A DNA stretch of 43,462 bases, from NCBI RefSeq assembly GCF_002783505.1, contig NZ_PFGL01000030.1, positions 1 through 43,462 on the forward strand, written 5' to 3'. This DNA is from Shewanella sp. CG12_big_fil_rev_8_21_14_0_65_47_15 (GTDB taxonomy: Bacteria > Pseudomonadota > Gammaproteobacteria > Enterobacterales > Shewanellaceae). A model generated the notes under the pieces. It saw only the letters and a program-made list of their open reading frames with translations. It was not told the origin of the DNA and searched no databases. A program made the translations under genes and the position numbers. Of this stretch, positions 16,338 to 25,285 are shown piece after piece (position 1 is the first letter of the stretch; every line of letters begins with the position of its first letter).

Positions 16338-17819
16338 TTATAGGGTTGGGCTGTCGTCTATGCCTAACTCATCCCAAATTGAGTCGATCTTTTGTTTAAC
16401 CTTTGGGTCCATCACGATTGGCGTGCCCCATTCGCGATTGGTTTCACCTTCCCACTTATTGGTGGCATCGAGTCCCATTTTCGAGCCTAAGCCCGCGACG
16501 GGTGAGGCAAAATCGAGGTAGTCGATCGGGGTATTTTCGATCATCACGGTATCGCGTTTAGGGTCCATGCGGGTGGTGATCGCCCAGATCACATCCTGCC
16601 AATCGCGGCAGTTCACATCCTCATCGACGATAACAATAAACTTGGTATACATAAATTGGCGTAGGAAAGACCACGCGCCCATCATCACCCGTTTGGCGTG
16701 CCCCGGATATTGTTTGCGAATAGAGATCACCGCCATGCGGTATGAGCAACCCTCAGGTGGCAGATAAAAATCAACGATCTCAGGATATTGCTTACGCAAA
16801 ATCGGCACGAACACTTCGTTTAATGCGACACCCAGCATGGCGGGCTCATCCGGTGGACGGCCAGTGTAAGTGCTGTGGTAGATGGCATCTTTACGCTGAG
16901 TGATGTGGGTAACGGTAAACACTGGAAACTTATCGGTTTCGTTGTAGTAACCCGTGTGATCGCCGTAGGGGCCTTCTTCCGCCAGTTCCTCAGGATCGAT
17001 ATAGCCTTCGAGGATGATTTCACTGGTGGCGGGCACTTCTAAGTCGCAGCTCAATGCCTTGCAGACTTCGGTACGTTCACCGCGCAGTAAACCGGCAAAA
17101 GCGTATTCGCTCATGGAGTCGGGGACTGGGGTGACGGCACCTAAAATGGTCACAGGATCGGCGCCGAGTGCGACCACAACAGGGTAACGCTCACCGGGAA
17201 ATTGTTGTTTAAAATCAGCAAAATCTAACGCGCCGCCACGGTGGGATAACCAGCGCATGATCAGCTTGTTTTTCCCCAGTAACTGTTGGCGATAAATACC
17301 TAAATTCTGACGACTCTTGCGCGGGCCTTTGGTGATGGTTAAGCCCCAGGTCACCAGTGGTGCGACATCGCCCGGCCAGCAATGCTGAATAGGTAATTGG
17401 GTCAAATCGACCTCATCGCCAGTCTTGATGATTTGTTGGCAAGGCGGATTGCGCACTGTCTTTGGCGGCATATTCAAGGCTTGCTTGAACATAGGGATCT
17501 TAGCGATCGCGTCTTTAAAGCCCCGAGGTGGTTCGGGTTCTTTTAAAAAGGCTAACAGTTCGCCCACTTCGCGCAGGGCTAAGGGGTCGTCTTTACCGAG
17601 CGCCATAGCCACACGTTTTGGTGTACCGAACAGGTTAACCAACACAGGCATGTGATGATTTTTGGGATTTTCAAATAATAGCGCAGGGCCCTTAGCACGT
17701 AATACGCGATCGGCGATCTCTGTCATTTCTAAATGAGGATCAACTGGGTAGCTAATGCGTTTGAGTTCGCCATTGGCTTCTAAGTGATCAATAAAGCTGC
17801 GTAAATCCTTAAAGCTCAT
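16338..17819 (-). CDS. ubiD: 4-hydroxy-3-polyprenylbenzoate decarboxylase
   Basis: A 493-residue decarboxylase of ubiquinone biosynthesis that needs the prenylated-FMN cofactor made by UbiX. It begins [20 protein letters not shown], matching E. coli UbiD (497) in both start and length. A longer frame up to 18041 exists but would overlap the leader of the divergent gene and lacks support. Characteristic stretches include [13 protein letters not shown] (with the catalytic-region E/D residues), [11 protein letters not shown] and the C-terminal [14 protein letters not shown] lies about 10 nt upstream of the start. It is probably cotranscribed with fre. Confidence 0.95.
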   Translation of the reverse strand: MSFKDLRSFIDHLEANGELKRISYPVDPHLEMTEIADRVLRAKGPALLFENPKNHHMPVLVNLFGTPKRVAMALGKDDPLALREVGELLAFLKEPEPPRGFKDAIAKIPMFKQALNMPPKTVRNPPCQQIIKTGDEVDLTQLPIQHCWPGDVAPLVTWGLTITKGPRKSRQNLGIYRQQLLGKNKLIMRWLSHRGGALDFADFKQQFPGERYPVVVALGADPVTILGAVTPVPDSMSEYAFAGLLRGERTEVCKALSCDLEVPATSEIILEGYIDPEELAEEGPYGDHTGYYNETDKFPVFTVTHITQRKDAIYHSTYTGRPPDEPAMLGVALNEVFVPILRKQYPEIVDFYLPPEGCSYRMAVISIRKQYPGHAKRVMMGAWSFLRQFMYTKFIVIVDEDVNCRDWQDVIWAITTRMDPKRDTVMIENTPIDYLDFASPVAGLGSKMGLDATNKWEGETNREWGTPIVMDPKVKQKIDSIWDELGIDDSPTL

Positions 17820-17978
17820 GTGGAAATAGCCTCTGCAGTGAAAATCCGTGTGGCGCGCACTATAGCATTTTTCTGTTTTAGGGTTAACCAATTCAGTGAT
17901 CTTCAAGCTTTTGAAGCGTAAAATGGGTGCCAGTAAGTCACGATTGATCTCGCTTACACCCTTTATTTCGAGGTTTAT

Positions 17979-18614
17979 ATGCATATCTCCCAGCTGTTTG
18001 CCCAACAAAAGCGCGGCCCAAGTGAGCCATATGTTGCCCATAGGCGGCAGCTAAAGGGCTTGGTTTTATCCGTGGCTCTGGGGATGTTGATGTTGGGGGC
18101 TCCAACGGCAACCTTGGCCAGTCAGCGTGGCTACTCGGAACATCATAGTGCTAACCAATACAATAACCACCATTCCCATAGTCATCATGCTTATCGCCCT
18201 TACTATCGCCCGTACAATCCGTGGGGCAGTTGGTATTCGGGTTGGAATCTTGGCTATGGTTGGGGTTCCCGTGGTTATTGGAATTCACCTTACTCTAGCA
18301 TCGGCCTATCGATTCCCCTGGGCTATGAGGAGGAACCCGTTGCTGTTTCAGCCCCTGTGCGGGTGACGACCAGTATGCAGTATGCTCCGAATGAAGGGCG
18401 TATGGTGGCGAGCATGCCTAACAGTGCAAACGGCCAAATAGCGAATGCGAAGGAGGCACTTGCACCTAAGGTTCAGCGGGCTCGCAGTGTGTCGAGTTTA
18501 CCGAGTAATGCCAGAATAGTGCAGCAGGGTGGCCACACTCTATATGAGTGGCAGGGAGTGCTTTATGCCTACGATTGGAACAGCCAAACCTATCAAGAAC
18601 AGCTCGTTAAATAG
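17979..18614 (+). CDS. DUF6515-like exported protein
   Basis: A 211-residue secreted or envelope protein of unknown function. A hydrophobic stretch at about 27-48 ending in ATLAS is a likely signal peptide. A His/Tyr/Asn/Gly/Trp-rich low-complexity region follows (about 50-110, [20 protein letters not shown]). The C-terminal 45 residues ([20 protein letters not shown], then [13 protein letters not shown]) resemble the DUF6515 core. GAGG precedes the ATG. It is divergent from ubiD. The family assignment is from memory of its pattern. Confidence 0.65.
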   Translation: MHISQLFAQQKRGPSEPYVAHRRQLKGLVLSVALGMLMLGAPTATLASQRGYSEHHSANQYNNHHSHSHHAYRPYYRPYNPWGSWYSGWNLGYGWGSRGYWNSPYSSIGLSIPLGYEEEPVAVSAPVRVTTSMQYAPNEGRMVASMPNSANGQIANAKEALAPKVQRARSVSSLPSNARIVQQGGHTLYEWQGVLYAYDWNSQTYQEQLVK

Positions 18615-18663
18615 CTTTTGGGATTCTATGACAGGGGAGCCATATTAGGCTCTCTGTTTATTG

Positions 18664-19341
18664 CTAACGACGTTGTATGGTGATATCGGCGATATAACCA
18701 TGCTCTGTGGCGATAAGTGCTTGTTTTAGCATGCCAGCCGCTTCATCGGCGGACATAAAATGCGTGGTATCTAGCATTTTACCGCTACTGGGCCAAAAGC
18801 CTGTGTCCATGCCGCCGGGATATACGGCAATCAACTTCATTGGGCTTTGTTTAAGCTCTAATCGCACCGATTCGATAAACCCCCGCACCGCCCATTTTGC
18901 TGCGCAGTAAGTGGACTCTCCCGCCTTGGCGGCAAGTGCAGCGGTGGACATAACCACAACCACAGTGACCGCTTGATCTTTATAGCGTTTCACTAATTCC
19001 CGCACCAACAGAATCGTCGAGGTGACATTGTTCTCGAGCAGGCTTTGGATATCACTGGCCCCTTGGGTTTCAATCGCACCAAAGTAGCCACTGCCCGCGC
19101 AGTGGATCACAGTTTTAGGCACATGTGTTAGGCCATCGAACAGGGCTTCGAGGCTCGATTCACTGGCGAGATCGGCGGTGATCGCAGCGATAGGCTTGTT
19201 GGAGAAGGGCGTTAATGCATTGGCGACGGTTTGTAGACGCTCGGCATTGCGGCCTGTGAGTGTCAGTGGTTCATTCTCTTTGGCGTAGAGCGATGCTAGC
19301 GCCGCGCCTAAACCACTGCTGGCGCCAGTAATGAGTATCAT
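18664..19341 (-). CDS. Short-chain dehydrogenase/reductase
   Basis: A 225-residue NAD(P)-dependent oxidoreductase of the classical SDR family. The cofactor motif TGASSGLGAA is at residues 5-14. The NNVTS segment, the catalytic Ser in VVVMSTAA and YCAAK (the YxxxK pair) are all present, followed by YPGGMDTGF. The substrate is not predictable. GAGG lies 5 nt before the ATG. It lies 77 bp downstream of the accB-like gene in the same direction and may be read with it, in the position where accC would usually be. Confidence 0.88.
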   Translation of the reverse strand: MILITGASSGLGAALASLYAKENEPLTLTGRNAERLQTVANALTPFSNKPIAAITADLASESSLEALFDGLTHVPKTVIHCAGSGYFGAIETQGASDIQSLLENNVTSTILLVRELVKRYKDQAVTVVVVMSTAALAAKAGESTYCAAKWAVRGFIESVRLELKQSPMKLIAVYPGGMDTGFWPSSGKMLDTTHFMSADEAAGMLKQALIATEHGYIADITIQRR

Positions 19342-19418
19342 ATTGACCTCGTGAGTATTTCTTTGTTTATCCCTAGGCTCAATACCTAAGTTGACCTGTG
19401 GGTCTTGCAGTTGATCAG

Positions 19419-19868
19419 TTAGTTGATGGTAAAGAGCGGCTGGTCGAATGCGACTTCATCGCCGTCTTTTACCCAAATGGCACGAATGACACCATCCCGC
19501 TCAGCTTCTATGGGGTTTGTCATGCCCATAGCTTCGATAATGCAAATCACCTCACCTTGACTTACCCTCTGGCCGACCTTGACCAGAGGAGCTTCGCCTA
19601 CATCTGCGGTGGCGTAAAAGGTGCCCACCATAGGGGAGACTTGCACAAAATCTTCAGCACTTGATGAAACGGCGGTTTGCTTTGCCTGTGCACTCAAAGG
19701 CGTTACTCGTGCTGTGGGGATCGTTTGCTGTGACGGCACACTGGTTGGCATAGAACTGTAGCGGGTGATACGGATCGACTCTTCACCTTCGGTGATCGCC
19801 AGTTCTGCAATACCAGATTCATTCACTAATTCAATGAGTTTTTTAATTTTACGAAGATCCATTGCCAT
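19419..19868 (-). CDS. accB: AccB-like biotin carboxyl carrier protein lacking the biotinyl lysine
   Basis: A 149-residue homologue of the acetyl-CoA carboxylase carrier BCCP. The N terminus MDLRKIKKLIELVNESGIAE and the C-terminal biotinyl domain (about 76-149, SPMVGTFY...) are clear. The biotin site should read EAMKM, but residues 112-116 are EAMGM: codon 115 is GGC (Gly) in place of the Lys that is biotinylated. As written, the protein cannot carry biotin. The frame is otherwise intact. The upstream gene is aroQ, as in standard aroQ-accB-accC clusters, but no accC follows. It is either a paralogue with another role or a recent point change. Fatty-acid synthesis would need a functional copy elsewhere. 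Confidence 0.85.
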   Translation of the reverse strand: MAMDLRKIKKLIELVNESGIAELAITEGEESIRITRYSSMPTSVPSQQTIPTARVTPLSAQAKQTAVSSSAEDFVQVSPMVGTFYATADVGEAPLVKVGQRVSQGEVICIIEAMGMTNPIEAERDGVIRAIWVKDGDEVAFDQPLFTIN

Positions 19869-19907
19869 CTGTCCTAGTCCTCGAAAAGCACGATAAAGTG
19901 ATAAAAC

Positions 19908-20348
19908 CTAAGCGGTTTGCTTAAGGCATTTTATGGCCGCTGCTAGCGCAAACTCATAACCCTGCGAACCGAAACCACAAATCACGCCTATCGCCTTATC
20001 GGAAAAATAGGAATGGTGGCGGAAGGCTTCACGGGCATGGACATTGGATAAATGCACTTCATAGAAGGGAATATCCACCCCAAGTAGCGCATCGCGCAGG
20101 GCAACGCTGGTATGGGTAAAGGCCGCTGGGTTGATAATGATCATCTGCGCATCGGTGGCATGAATCGCGTTGATCAGCTCAAATTCGGCATTCGATTGCA
20201 GGTGCGTTAGTGTTACTCCTGCCGCCTGCGCCTGTTCGTTGAGCACGGCTACTATATCGGCCAAGGTTTGATGACCATAAACGCTAGGCTCGCGTCGGCC
20301 TAAGAGGTTGAGATTGGGGCCATTGAGGAGCAAAATTTTGTGACTCAT
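19908..20348 (-). CDS. aroQ: Type II 3-dehydroquinate dehydratase
   Basis: A 146-residue dodecameric dehydratase that converts 3-dehydroquinate to 3-dehydroshikimate in the shikimate pathway. The start at 20348 gives [20 protein letters not shown], the standard beginning; an upstream in-frame start adds 15 unlikely residues. Motifs present: lid [41 protein letters not shown] and the catalytic-region HHSYFS. It lies 39 bp before the accB-like gene and is probably cotranscribed with it. Confidence 0.95.
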   Translation of the reverse strand: MSHKILLLNGPNLNLLGRREPSVYGHQTLADIVAVLNEQAQAAGVTLTHLQSNAEFELINAIHATDAQMIIINPAAFTHTSVALRDALLGVDIPFYEVHLSNVHAREAFRHHSYFSDKAIGVICGFGSQGYEFALAAAIKCLKQTA

Positions 20349-20456
20349 TGCGCTTTCCTTTACTCGCTGCCTTGGGATTAAAGCTGGAGGCATTTTTTAG
20401 TTTTGTCGATAGGTCACTAAGTTAACCTGTTCAAATCGATTTTGCATTATCTGTTA

Positions 20457-20879
20457 TTAACCCAAATAGTCAGTCTTCTGCTGGCGCATGGCTTTAGTCG
20501 CGCCTTTTTGTTTCTTGGACTCTAATCGCCGCGTTTGGCTGCCTTTAGTGGCGCGGGTAGGGATGCGTTTTTTCTGCACTTCACCGACACTGGCGACTAA
20601 TTCGATGAATTGCTCCAACGCGCTCTGACGGTTAGCATCTTGGCTGCGACTCGCTTGGCATTTGATAATGATTTTGCCACTTTTAGTGATGCGGTGATCG
20701 GCCTTGTTGAGCAAGCGTTCCTGGTAAAACTCGGGTAATGATGAGCTTTTAATATCGAAAATAAGCTGCGCCGCGGTAGAGACTTTATTGATATGTTGGC
20801 CACCCGCACCACTCGAGCGGATAAATTGCCACTCGATTTCATTTTCCTGAAGTTCCACACGGTTTGAGATTTTTATCAT
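20457..20879 (-). CDS. arfB: Alternative ribosome-rescue factor ArfB (YaeJ)
   Basis: A 140-residue peptidyl-tRNA hydrolase that frees ribosomes stalled on mRNAs without a stop codon. The RF1-like domain carries the catalytic GGQ in SSGAGGQHINK near residue 24. The Lys/Arg-rich C-terminal tail (RRLESKKQKGATKAMR), which enters the mRNA channel, is present. I place the start at MIKISNRVEL to match E. coli ArfB (140 residues); an in-frame ATG 5 codons upstream is also possible, and neither has a strong Shine-Dalgarno. It is divergent from the STAS-like gene. Confidence 0.92.
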   Translation of the reverse strand: MIKISNRVELQENEIEWQFIRSSGAGGQHINKVSTAAQLIFDIKSSSLPEFYQERLLNKADHRITKSGKIIIKCQASRSQDANRQSALEQFIELVASVGEVQKKRIPTRATKGSQTRRLESKKQKGATKAMRQQKTDYLG

Positions 20880-21030
20880 GGCAAACTTAGGCATTTTTCA
20901 GCATGGATTGAGAAGCTATCAATAATCACTTATGGCTTTTCAATAGATTTGTTATCATCGGGCGCATTCTTTGCCACTGCATTGGTCAAGGCCATTGCTT
21001 GCAAAAGTGTTCTCGATTCGGAGTGCCTCT

Positions 21031-21396
21031 ATGTTATGCCAAATCCCCGATATTGCTAAGGGTGTTATCAGTCTTTTTGCCAGTGGCCGACTATCCTCCA
21101 CCGATTATCGGACCCGTTTACAGCCAGCGATTAAGAGTTATCGTAAGGATTGGGGCCAAGTTTGCCTGTATATTGAGGCGGATGTATTACTCGAGGGCTG
21201 GGAATTTGAGTCACTCACGGGCAGTGGTGAAGTCCAATTACCTAATTTTGAAGCTCTAGTGTTTGTCGGCGGCCCGGATTGGGTGGGTAATGCGGTGCGT
21301 TTACTTGGACCTTTTATGCAAGGCGAAGTGGCATGGTTTCCCCTAGAACAGAAAGCCAAAGCGATTGCTTGGATCACTAAGCGTTCGAATAACTAA
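21031..21396 (+). CDS. STAS/SEC14-like domain protein (SpoIIAA-like)
   Basis: A 121-residue cytoplasmic protein resembling the SpoIIAA-like (PF11964) group: the YRTRLQPAIKSY helix, the LYIEADVLLEGWEFES strand-turn and the WFPLEQKAKAIAWI C terminus are typical. Its biochemical role is unknown. The ATG at 21031 has GGAG 7 nt upstream and is preferred to an upstream TTG (20971) that overlaps the arfB leader region. Confidence 0.75.
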   Translation: MLCQIPDIAKGVISLFASGRLSSTDYRTRLQPAIKSYRKDWGQVCLYIEADVLLEGWEFESLTGSGEVQLPNFEALVFVGGPDWVGNAVRLLGPFMQGEVAWFPLEQKAKAIAWITKRSNN

Positions 21397-21434
21397 TTGC
21401 CCAAGATGGGTTTTATTTTTATAAGGAATTAATT

Positions 21435-21641
21435 ATGTCATTGTTGAAATCTTTTACCGCTAAATCCGCCGTTGCCAAACTCAGTGCCATTGCTTTGGTA
21501 CTCGCTTTTACTGCAGGACTGAGTGCCTGCGCCCCCGAAGTGGGTAGCGATGCTTGGTGTAAGCAGATGAAAGAAAAGCCTTCTGGCGATTGGACTGCCA
21601 ATGAAGCCGCCGATTACGCTAAGCACTGCGTGTTTAAGTAA
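21435..21641 (+). CDS. DUF3012 small lipoprotein
   Basis: A 68-residue predicted lipoprotein. The signal sequence ends LSAC (lipobox), followed by the compact DUF3012 signature APEVGSDAWCKQMKEKP, then GDWTANEAADYAKHC. Two mature cysteines remain besides the lipidated one. AAGGAA precedes the ATG. Function unknown. Its last codons lie in a tandem 15-bp duplication (21629-21658) that runs past the stop codon. Confidence 0.85.
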   Translation: MSLLKSFTAKSAVAKLSAIALVLAFTAGLSACAPEVGSDAWCKQMKEKPSGDWTANEAADYAKHCVFK

Positions 21642-21658
21642 GTCGTGTTTAAGTAAGT
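21629..21658 (+). repeat. Tandem 15-bp duplication at the DUF3012 stop codon
   Basis: CGTGTTTAAGTAAGT occurs twice back to back. The first copy contains the stop codon. It looks like a replication-slippage duplication. Confidence 0.8.
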
Positions 21659-21735
21659 TGAGTGGTAATCGATCACAGCTTGGCGGCTTTTGCTTGCGGG
21701 CTGTGAACTTATGCTTAAAATGCGGGTCATAAATT

Positions 21736-21791
21736 CCGTTATCCGTTATCCGTTATCCGTTATCCGTTATCCGTTATCCGTTATCCGTTAT
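21736..21791 (+). repeat. (CCGTTAT)x8 heptanucleotide tandem repeat
   Basis: Eight perfect 7-bp units lie immediately before the Cys-rich gene of the czc locus and end one base before its possible Shine-Dalgarno (AGGTGA). Tracts of this type are prone to slippage. A change of one unit would shift any promoter-to-start spacing by 7 bp. Confidence 0.95.
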
Positions 21792-21800
21792 AGGTGATAT

Positions 21801-22307
21801 TTGATTTCTACCGTTAAGCCTTTCTTTATCAGAATGGCGATGTTCCTGATAGCCATCATAGTGCTGCAATTTGCGGGCGCGAATTTGGGTACGCATCAGT
21901 TACATGCGGGTAATAGCGTCGAGGAATCCGAGAATCATCCCCATCTGCAATTTAGTGCTCAAGTGACCGCACTGGCCCAATGCCTCGATTGTGTGTGTCC
22001 AAATGAGCAAGCCCTAGGCTTTGCCGATATTGATACTGGTATTGATGTGCGAGGCAACAATGCGGGCGAGAACTATGCCATCACGGGTGAGAACCAAGCC
22101 AGCGAATGGCATTCCCACTTAGTGAAAACCACAGAAATCCAAGATTTTGACCTGTGCCTCGACTGCCAATGCCATGGTGGCCATGTGGCGCTATTAACCC
22201 AAGTGGTTAGCCAGCCTGTGCCTATGGTTGAAAGTCTTTATATGGCTCACGATTTACCCTATTTTTCCCCTGATAATCCCCCTAAATATCGTCCTCCCAT
22301 TGCTTAA
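21801..22307 (+). CDS. Cys-rich exported protein preceding czcCBA
   Basis: Up to 168 residues. There is an N-terminal hydrophobic segment (about 12-28), then a periplasmic part with paired cysteine motifs CLDCVC (about 57-62) and CLDCQCHGGH (about 114-123), and a Pro-rich end (SPDNPPKYRPPIA). The Cys/His clusters and its place before a metal-efflux operon suggest a metal-binding accessory protein, like the small DUF2946-type proteins seen beside such pumps. This is inference. The TTG at 21801 has AGGTGA upstream; an ATG at 21834 has no Shine-Dalgarno but gives a more typical signal peptide, so the start is unsure. Confidence 0.6.
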   Translation: MISTVKPFFIRMAMFLIAIIVLQFAGANLGTHQLHAGNSVEESENHPHLQFSAQVTALAQCLDCVCPNEQALGFADIDTGIDVRGNNAGENYAITGENQASEWHSHLVKTTEIQDFDLCLDCQCHGGHVALLTQVVSQPVPMVESLYMAHDLPYFSPDNPPKYRPPIA

Positions 22308-22353
22308 TCCTGTAATCCTGCTTATCAACGGCCAGTCCATTACACAGCGCCGC

Positions 22354-22414
22354 GTGGTAAGCCACTCAGTTTACAGTCTTTACGTTTATCCCTGAAAAAG
22401 ATGCGACTTACCAC
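22354..22414 (+). promoter_or_regulatory. Long-range inverted repeat in the czcC leader
   Basis: GTGGTAAG (22354-22361) and CTTACCAC (22407-22414) are perfect inverted arms 45 bp apart, in the 241-bp gap before czcC. They could fold in RNA or form a paired protein site. This matches no known riboswitch class that I recognise. Confidence 0.35.
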
Positions 22415-22548
22415 CTAGGACTAGCATGCGAAATGCTATGGGTTTGAGCCGTGAATGTTTTTTAAGGGGATGATCCGATCGGTGCCAATTTGCCTTCCTT
22501 TCACTGGGGGCGTTGGCCGATCCCTATTCGATATTGTTAGGATTTGCG

Positions 22549-23970
22549 ATGAAGAAAACGATTATCGCCCGCACCCTATTAGGTCTGTTGAGTGGTGGTG
22601 TACTGCTATCCGCTTTGCAGCTTTCAGTCGCCTTAGCCGCTGAACCCCTCCTTGAAGCCAAGGTAGTCGAGGCTGACACTAAAGTTATTGAAGCTGGCTC
22701 AACGGATTTGCTCTCCAAGGAAGCTGATTTAGTCATCGTTTCCTTTGGCAAATGGCTGCCGGAGTTAGTGAATAAATTTAACCAGTTACCAGAAGTGCAG
22801 GCACAGCTAGTCCGCCAGCAGCAGGCCGAGCTTGCTATTCAGGCGGCGGATCGCGCCGTCTATAACCCCGAACTTGGGCTGAATTATCAAAATGCCGATA
22901 CAGATACCTACAGTTTAGGGCTGAGTCAAACCTTAGATTGGGGCGACAAGCGTGGCGTGGCGACCCGCCGTGCCCAGCTCGAAGCGCAAATTTTATTTGC
23001 TGATATAGGCTTAGAGCGCGGACAAATGTTTGCCGAGCGATTGTTAGCACTCGCCGAGCAAGCACAGGCACGCAAGGCGCTGACCTTTGCCGAACAGCAA
23101 CTGAGGTTTACCAAGGCACAGCTCAATATTGCCAAGCAACGATTGGCGGCGGGGGACTTGTCCGATGTGGAGCTACAACTGATGCAGCTCGAACTCGCCA
23201 GTAATTCGGCCGATTATGCCTTGGCCGAACAAGCCGCATTAGTGGCCGATGGTAAAGTGATTGAATTGCTTGGCAATGATCAGTTTGCGTTTAGTGAGTT
23301 TATCGAGAGTATTGATGGAACATTCACACAGTTCAGCAAAGCCTCGGGGACTGAGCCAAGATTACCCGCACTGACGATTGCCTATCAGCAAGTGCTGCTG
23401 GCTAGGGTCAATGCCATGCAGATCAAGGCCGATACGACAGCGGATCCGACCATCAGTATCGCCGCCGAGAAGGAGGGGACAGACAATAAACTGGGCATAG
23501 GTGTGTCAGTCCCACTACAGGTTCGTAATAATTACAGTGAGTTACAGGCAATCGCCGAGAAAGGTACCTCCATCGCAGAACAACAATTCCTTGCCCGTGA
23601 GCGAGTGCTAACCGCCAAGCAGAAACAAGTCGATCATGCCTTACCGCGCTTACTCGCCCGTTATCAAGATTGGCGTGAATTAGTGCAAACTTCAGGTGCC
23701 AAGGCCGCTAAATCCCTAAGCCAACAATGGCAGGCGGGTGATATGAGTACCAGTGAGTACTTACAGAGTCGGCGTCAGTTAGCCGCCAGCTATTTGGTCG
23801 GCTTAAGCCTCGAAACTGCTATTTATCAGACTTGGCTAACTTGGATGGGGGAAAGTGGTCAACTTATGCCCTTTGTCGAGCAGATCATCTCATCCCCAAG
23901 CATGCTCAAACAGGCTAATGCCGCACCTTCGATAACGTCTAATGCCGCCGCAGGCACTGCCAATGAATGA
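22549..23970 (+). CDS. czcC: Outer-membrane factor of a heavy-metal efflux pump (CzcC-like)
   Basis: A 473-residue TolC-family protein forming the outer-membrane channel of the tripartite pump. The start at 22549 has AGGA 6 nt upstream and a signal peptide (MKKTIIARTLLGLL, ending ALAAEP); an upstream TTG is not needed. Two long heptad-rich helical regions (about 135-230 and 325-400) and YNPELGLNYQNADTDTYSLG are typical of CzcC. The TGA at 23970 falls within the leader of czcB, so the genes are tightly packed. Confidence 0.88.
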   Translation: MKKTIIARTLLGLLSGGVLLSALQLSVALAAEPLLEAKVVEADTKVIEAGSTDLLSKEADLVIVSFGKWLPELVNKFNQLPEVQAQLVRQQQAELAIQAADRAVYNPELGLNYQNADTDTYSLGLSQTLDWGDKRGVATRRAQLEAQILFADIGLERGQMFAERLLALAEQAQARKALTFAEQQLRFTKAQLNIAKQRLAAGDLSDVELQLMQLELASNSADYALAEQAALVADGKVIELLGNDQFAFSEFIESIDGTFTQFSKASGTEPRLPALTIAYQQVLLARVNAMQIKADTTADPTISIAAEKEGTDNKLGIGVSVPLQVRNNYSELQAIAEKGTSIAEQQFLARERVLTAKQKQVDHALPRLLARYQDWRELVQTSGAKAAKSLSQQWQAGDMSTSEYLQSRRQLAASYLVGLSLETAIYQTWLTWMGESGQLMPFVEQIISSPSMLKQANAAPSITSNAAAGTANE

Positions 23971-23980
23971 GGTTATAGCA

Positions 23981-25258
23981 ATGAATTCAAATATCCACCG
24001 AGTTAATACCCTTCTGCCTGCGACAGTTGCAGTGCCAACAGAGCGTTCGTTTACACGCTCAAGACTCGCCCTTGCGTTATCGATTTTGGTTTCGCTCACA
24101 TTCACCCTCGCCCAGCCAGTATGGGCGAGTGGCGATCATGCAGCTGAGAGCCCGGCCGCAAGCGGTGTCTCGGCCCCAGCAGCGCAGGGGGATGAACATA
24201 GCGAGCAGGCATTAAAGTTCACCGAGGCGCAGCAAGCTTTAGCGGGCATTAGCTTGTTACCCCTGTCGAGCGATAGCTTGAATATCGCCAATTTGAATTT
24301 GGATATCAGGGCGACGGCGACCTTAGTGGTCGATCGAGATAGAACCGCGACTCTGGCGCCGCAGCTCGATGTGCGGGTGCTTGCACGCCATGTAGTGCCG
24401 GGGCAAGAGATTAAAAAAGGTGAGCCTTTACTCACCTTGGGCGGCGCAGCCGTTGCGCAGGCGCAGGCGGACTACATCAATGCCGCCGCCGAATGGAGCC
24501 GAGTTAAGCGCATGAGCGAAGGTGCGGTTAGCGTTAGTCGGCGGATGCAGGCTCAGGTGGATGCCGAACTTAAACGGGCGATTTTAGAGGCGATTAAGAT
24601 GACGCCAACACAAATTCGCGCACTGGAATCGACGCCAGAAACCATAGGCAGTTATCAACTCCTAGCGCCGATTGATGGCCGAGTGCAGCAGGATATTGCC
24701 ATGCTCGGTCAAGTGTTCATTGCTGGGACGCCCTTAATGCAGCTCACCGACGAGTCACATTTGTGGGTCGAGGCGCAGTTAACGCCCACTCAGGCAGCAG
24801 ATATCAAGATTGGTAGCGCCGCCTTAGTGCAAGTGGGAGACAAAACCTTGGCGGGTAAGATTATCGGCCGCTCCCATGAACTCGATAACGTGACCCGCAC
24901 CGAGCAAGTGTTAGTGAGTCTGCCCAATCCCGAACACGTTCTGCATGCGGGACAATTCGTTGAATTGTACTTTGCCAATACTAGTGCGAACTCATCCGAT
25001 AAGGTTGGCGGTGGAATCGTGCTGCCCGATGCGGCGCTGACTCGTGGTGGTGACGGTGATTGGCAGATCTTTATTCAAGATGAGGATGGCTTCGAGTCCA
25101 TTGAAGTCGAAGTGGTGCAGCGTCAACGCGGTTTGAGTCTAGTGCGTGGGCCAGAGCTTGAAAAGGCTAAGCAGGCTCAGCTCAAGATTGTGGTTTCTGG
25201 CGCATTTTTCTTGGCATCCGAGCAGGCGAAAGCGGGCTTCGATATTCACGCCCACTAA
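23981..25258 (+). CDS. czcB: Periplasmic adaptor of a heavy-metal efflux pump (CzcB-like)
   Basis: A 425-residue membrane-fusion protein. The signal region is at about 20-50 (LALALSILVSLTFTLAQPVWA). A barrel/lipoyl-hairpin organisation follows: ATLAPQLDVRVLARHVVPGQ and IKKGEPLLTLGG, then after a short helical hairpin SYQLLAPIDGRVQQD-type lipoyl sequence. I take the ATG at 23981, with GAGG upstream; in-frame ATGs at 23942 and 23963 overlap the czcC end. The C terminus ends in DIHAH, possibly metal-binding. The gene lies 11 bp after czcC and 27 bp before czcA. Confidence 0.87.
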   Translation: MNSNIHRVNTLLPATVAVPTERSFTRSRLALALSILVSLTFTLAQPVWASGDHAAESPAASGVSAPAAQGDEHSEQALKFTEAQQALAGISLLPLSSDSLNIANLNLDIRATATLVVDRDRTATLAPQLDVRVLARHVVPGQEIKKGEPLLTLGGAAVAQAQADYINAAAEWSRVKRMSEGAVSVSRRMQAQVDAELKRAILEAIKMTPTQIRALESTPETIGSYQLLAPIDGRVQQDIAMLGQVFIAGTPLMQLTDESHLWVEAQLTPTQAADIKIGSAALVQVGDKTLAGKIIGRSHELDNVTRTEQVLVSLPNPEHVLHAGQFVELYFANTSANSSDKVGGGIVLPDAALTRGGDGDWQIFIQDEDGFESIEVEVVQRQRGLSLVRGPELEKAKQAQLKIVVSGAFFLASEQAKAGFDIHAH

Positions 25259-25285
25259 TACAAGCCCTCGTTTTGGAGATTTGCT

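Noticed and set aside
21736..21791. CRISPR-like array
   Set aside because: The units are 7 bp and contiguous, with no spacers. It is a simple tandem repeat.
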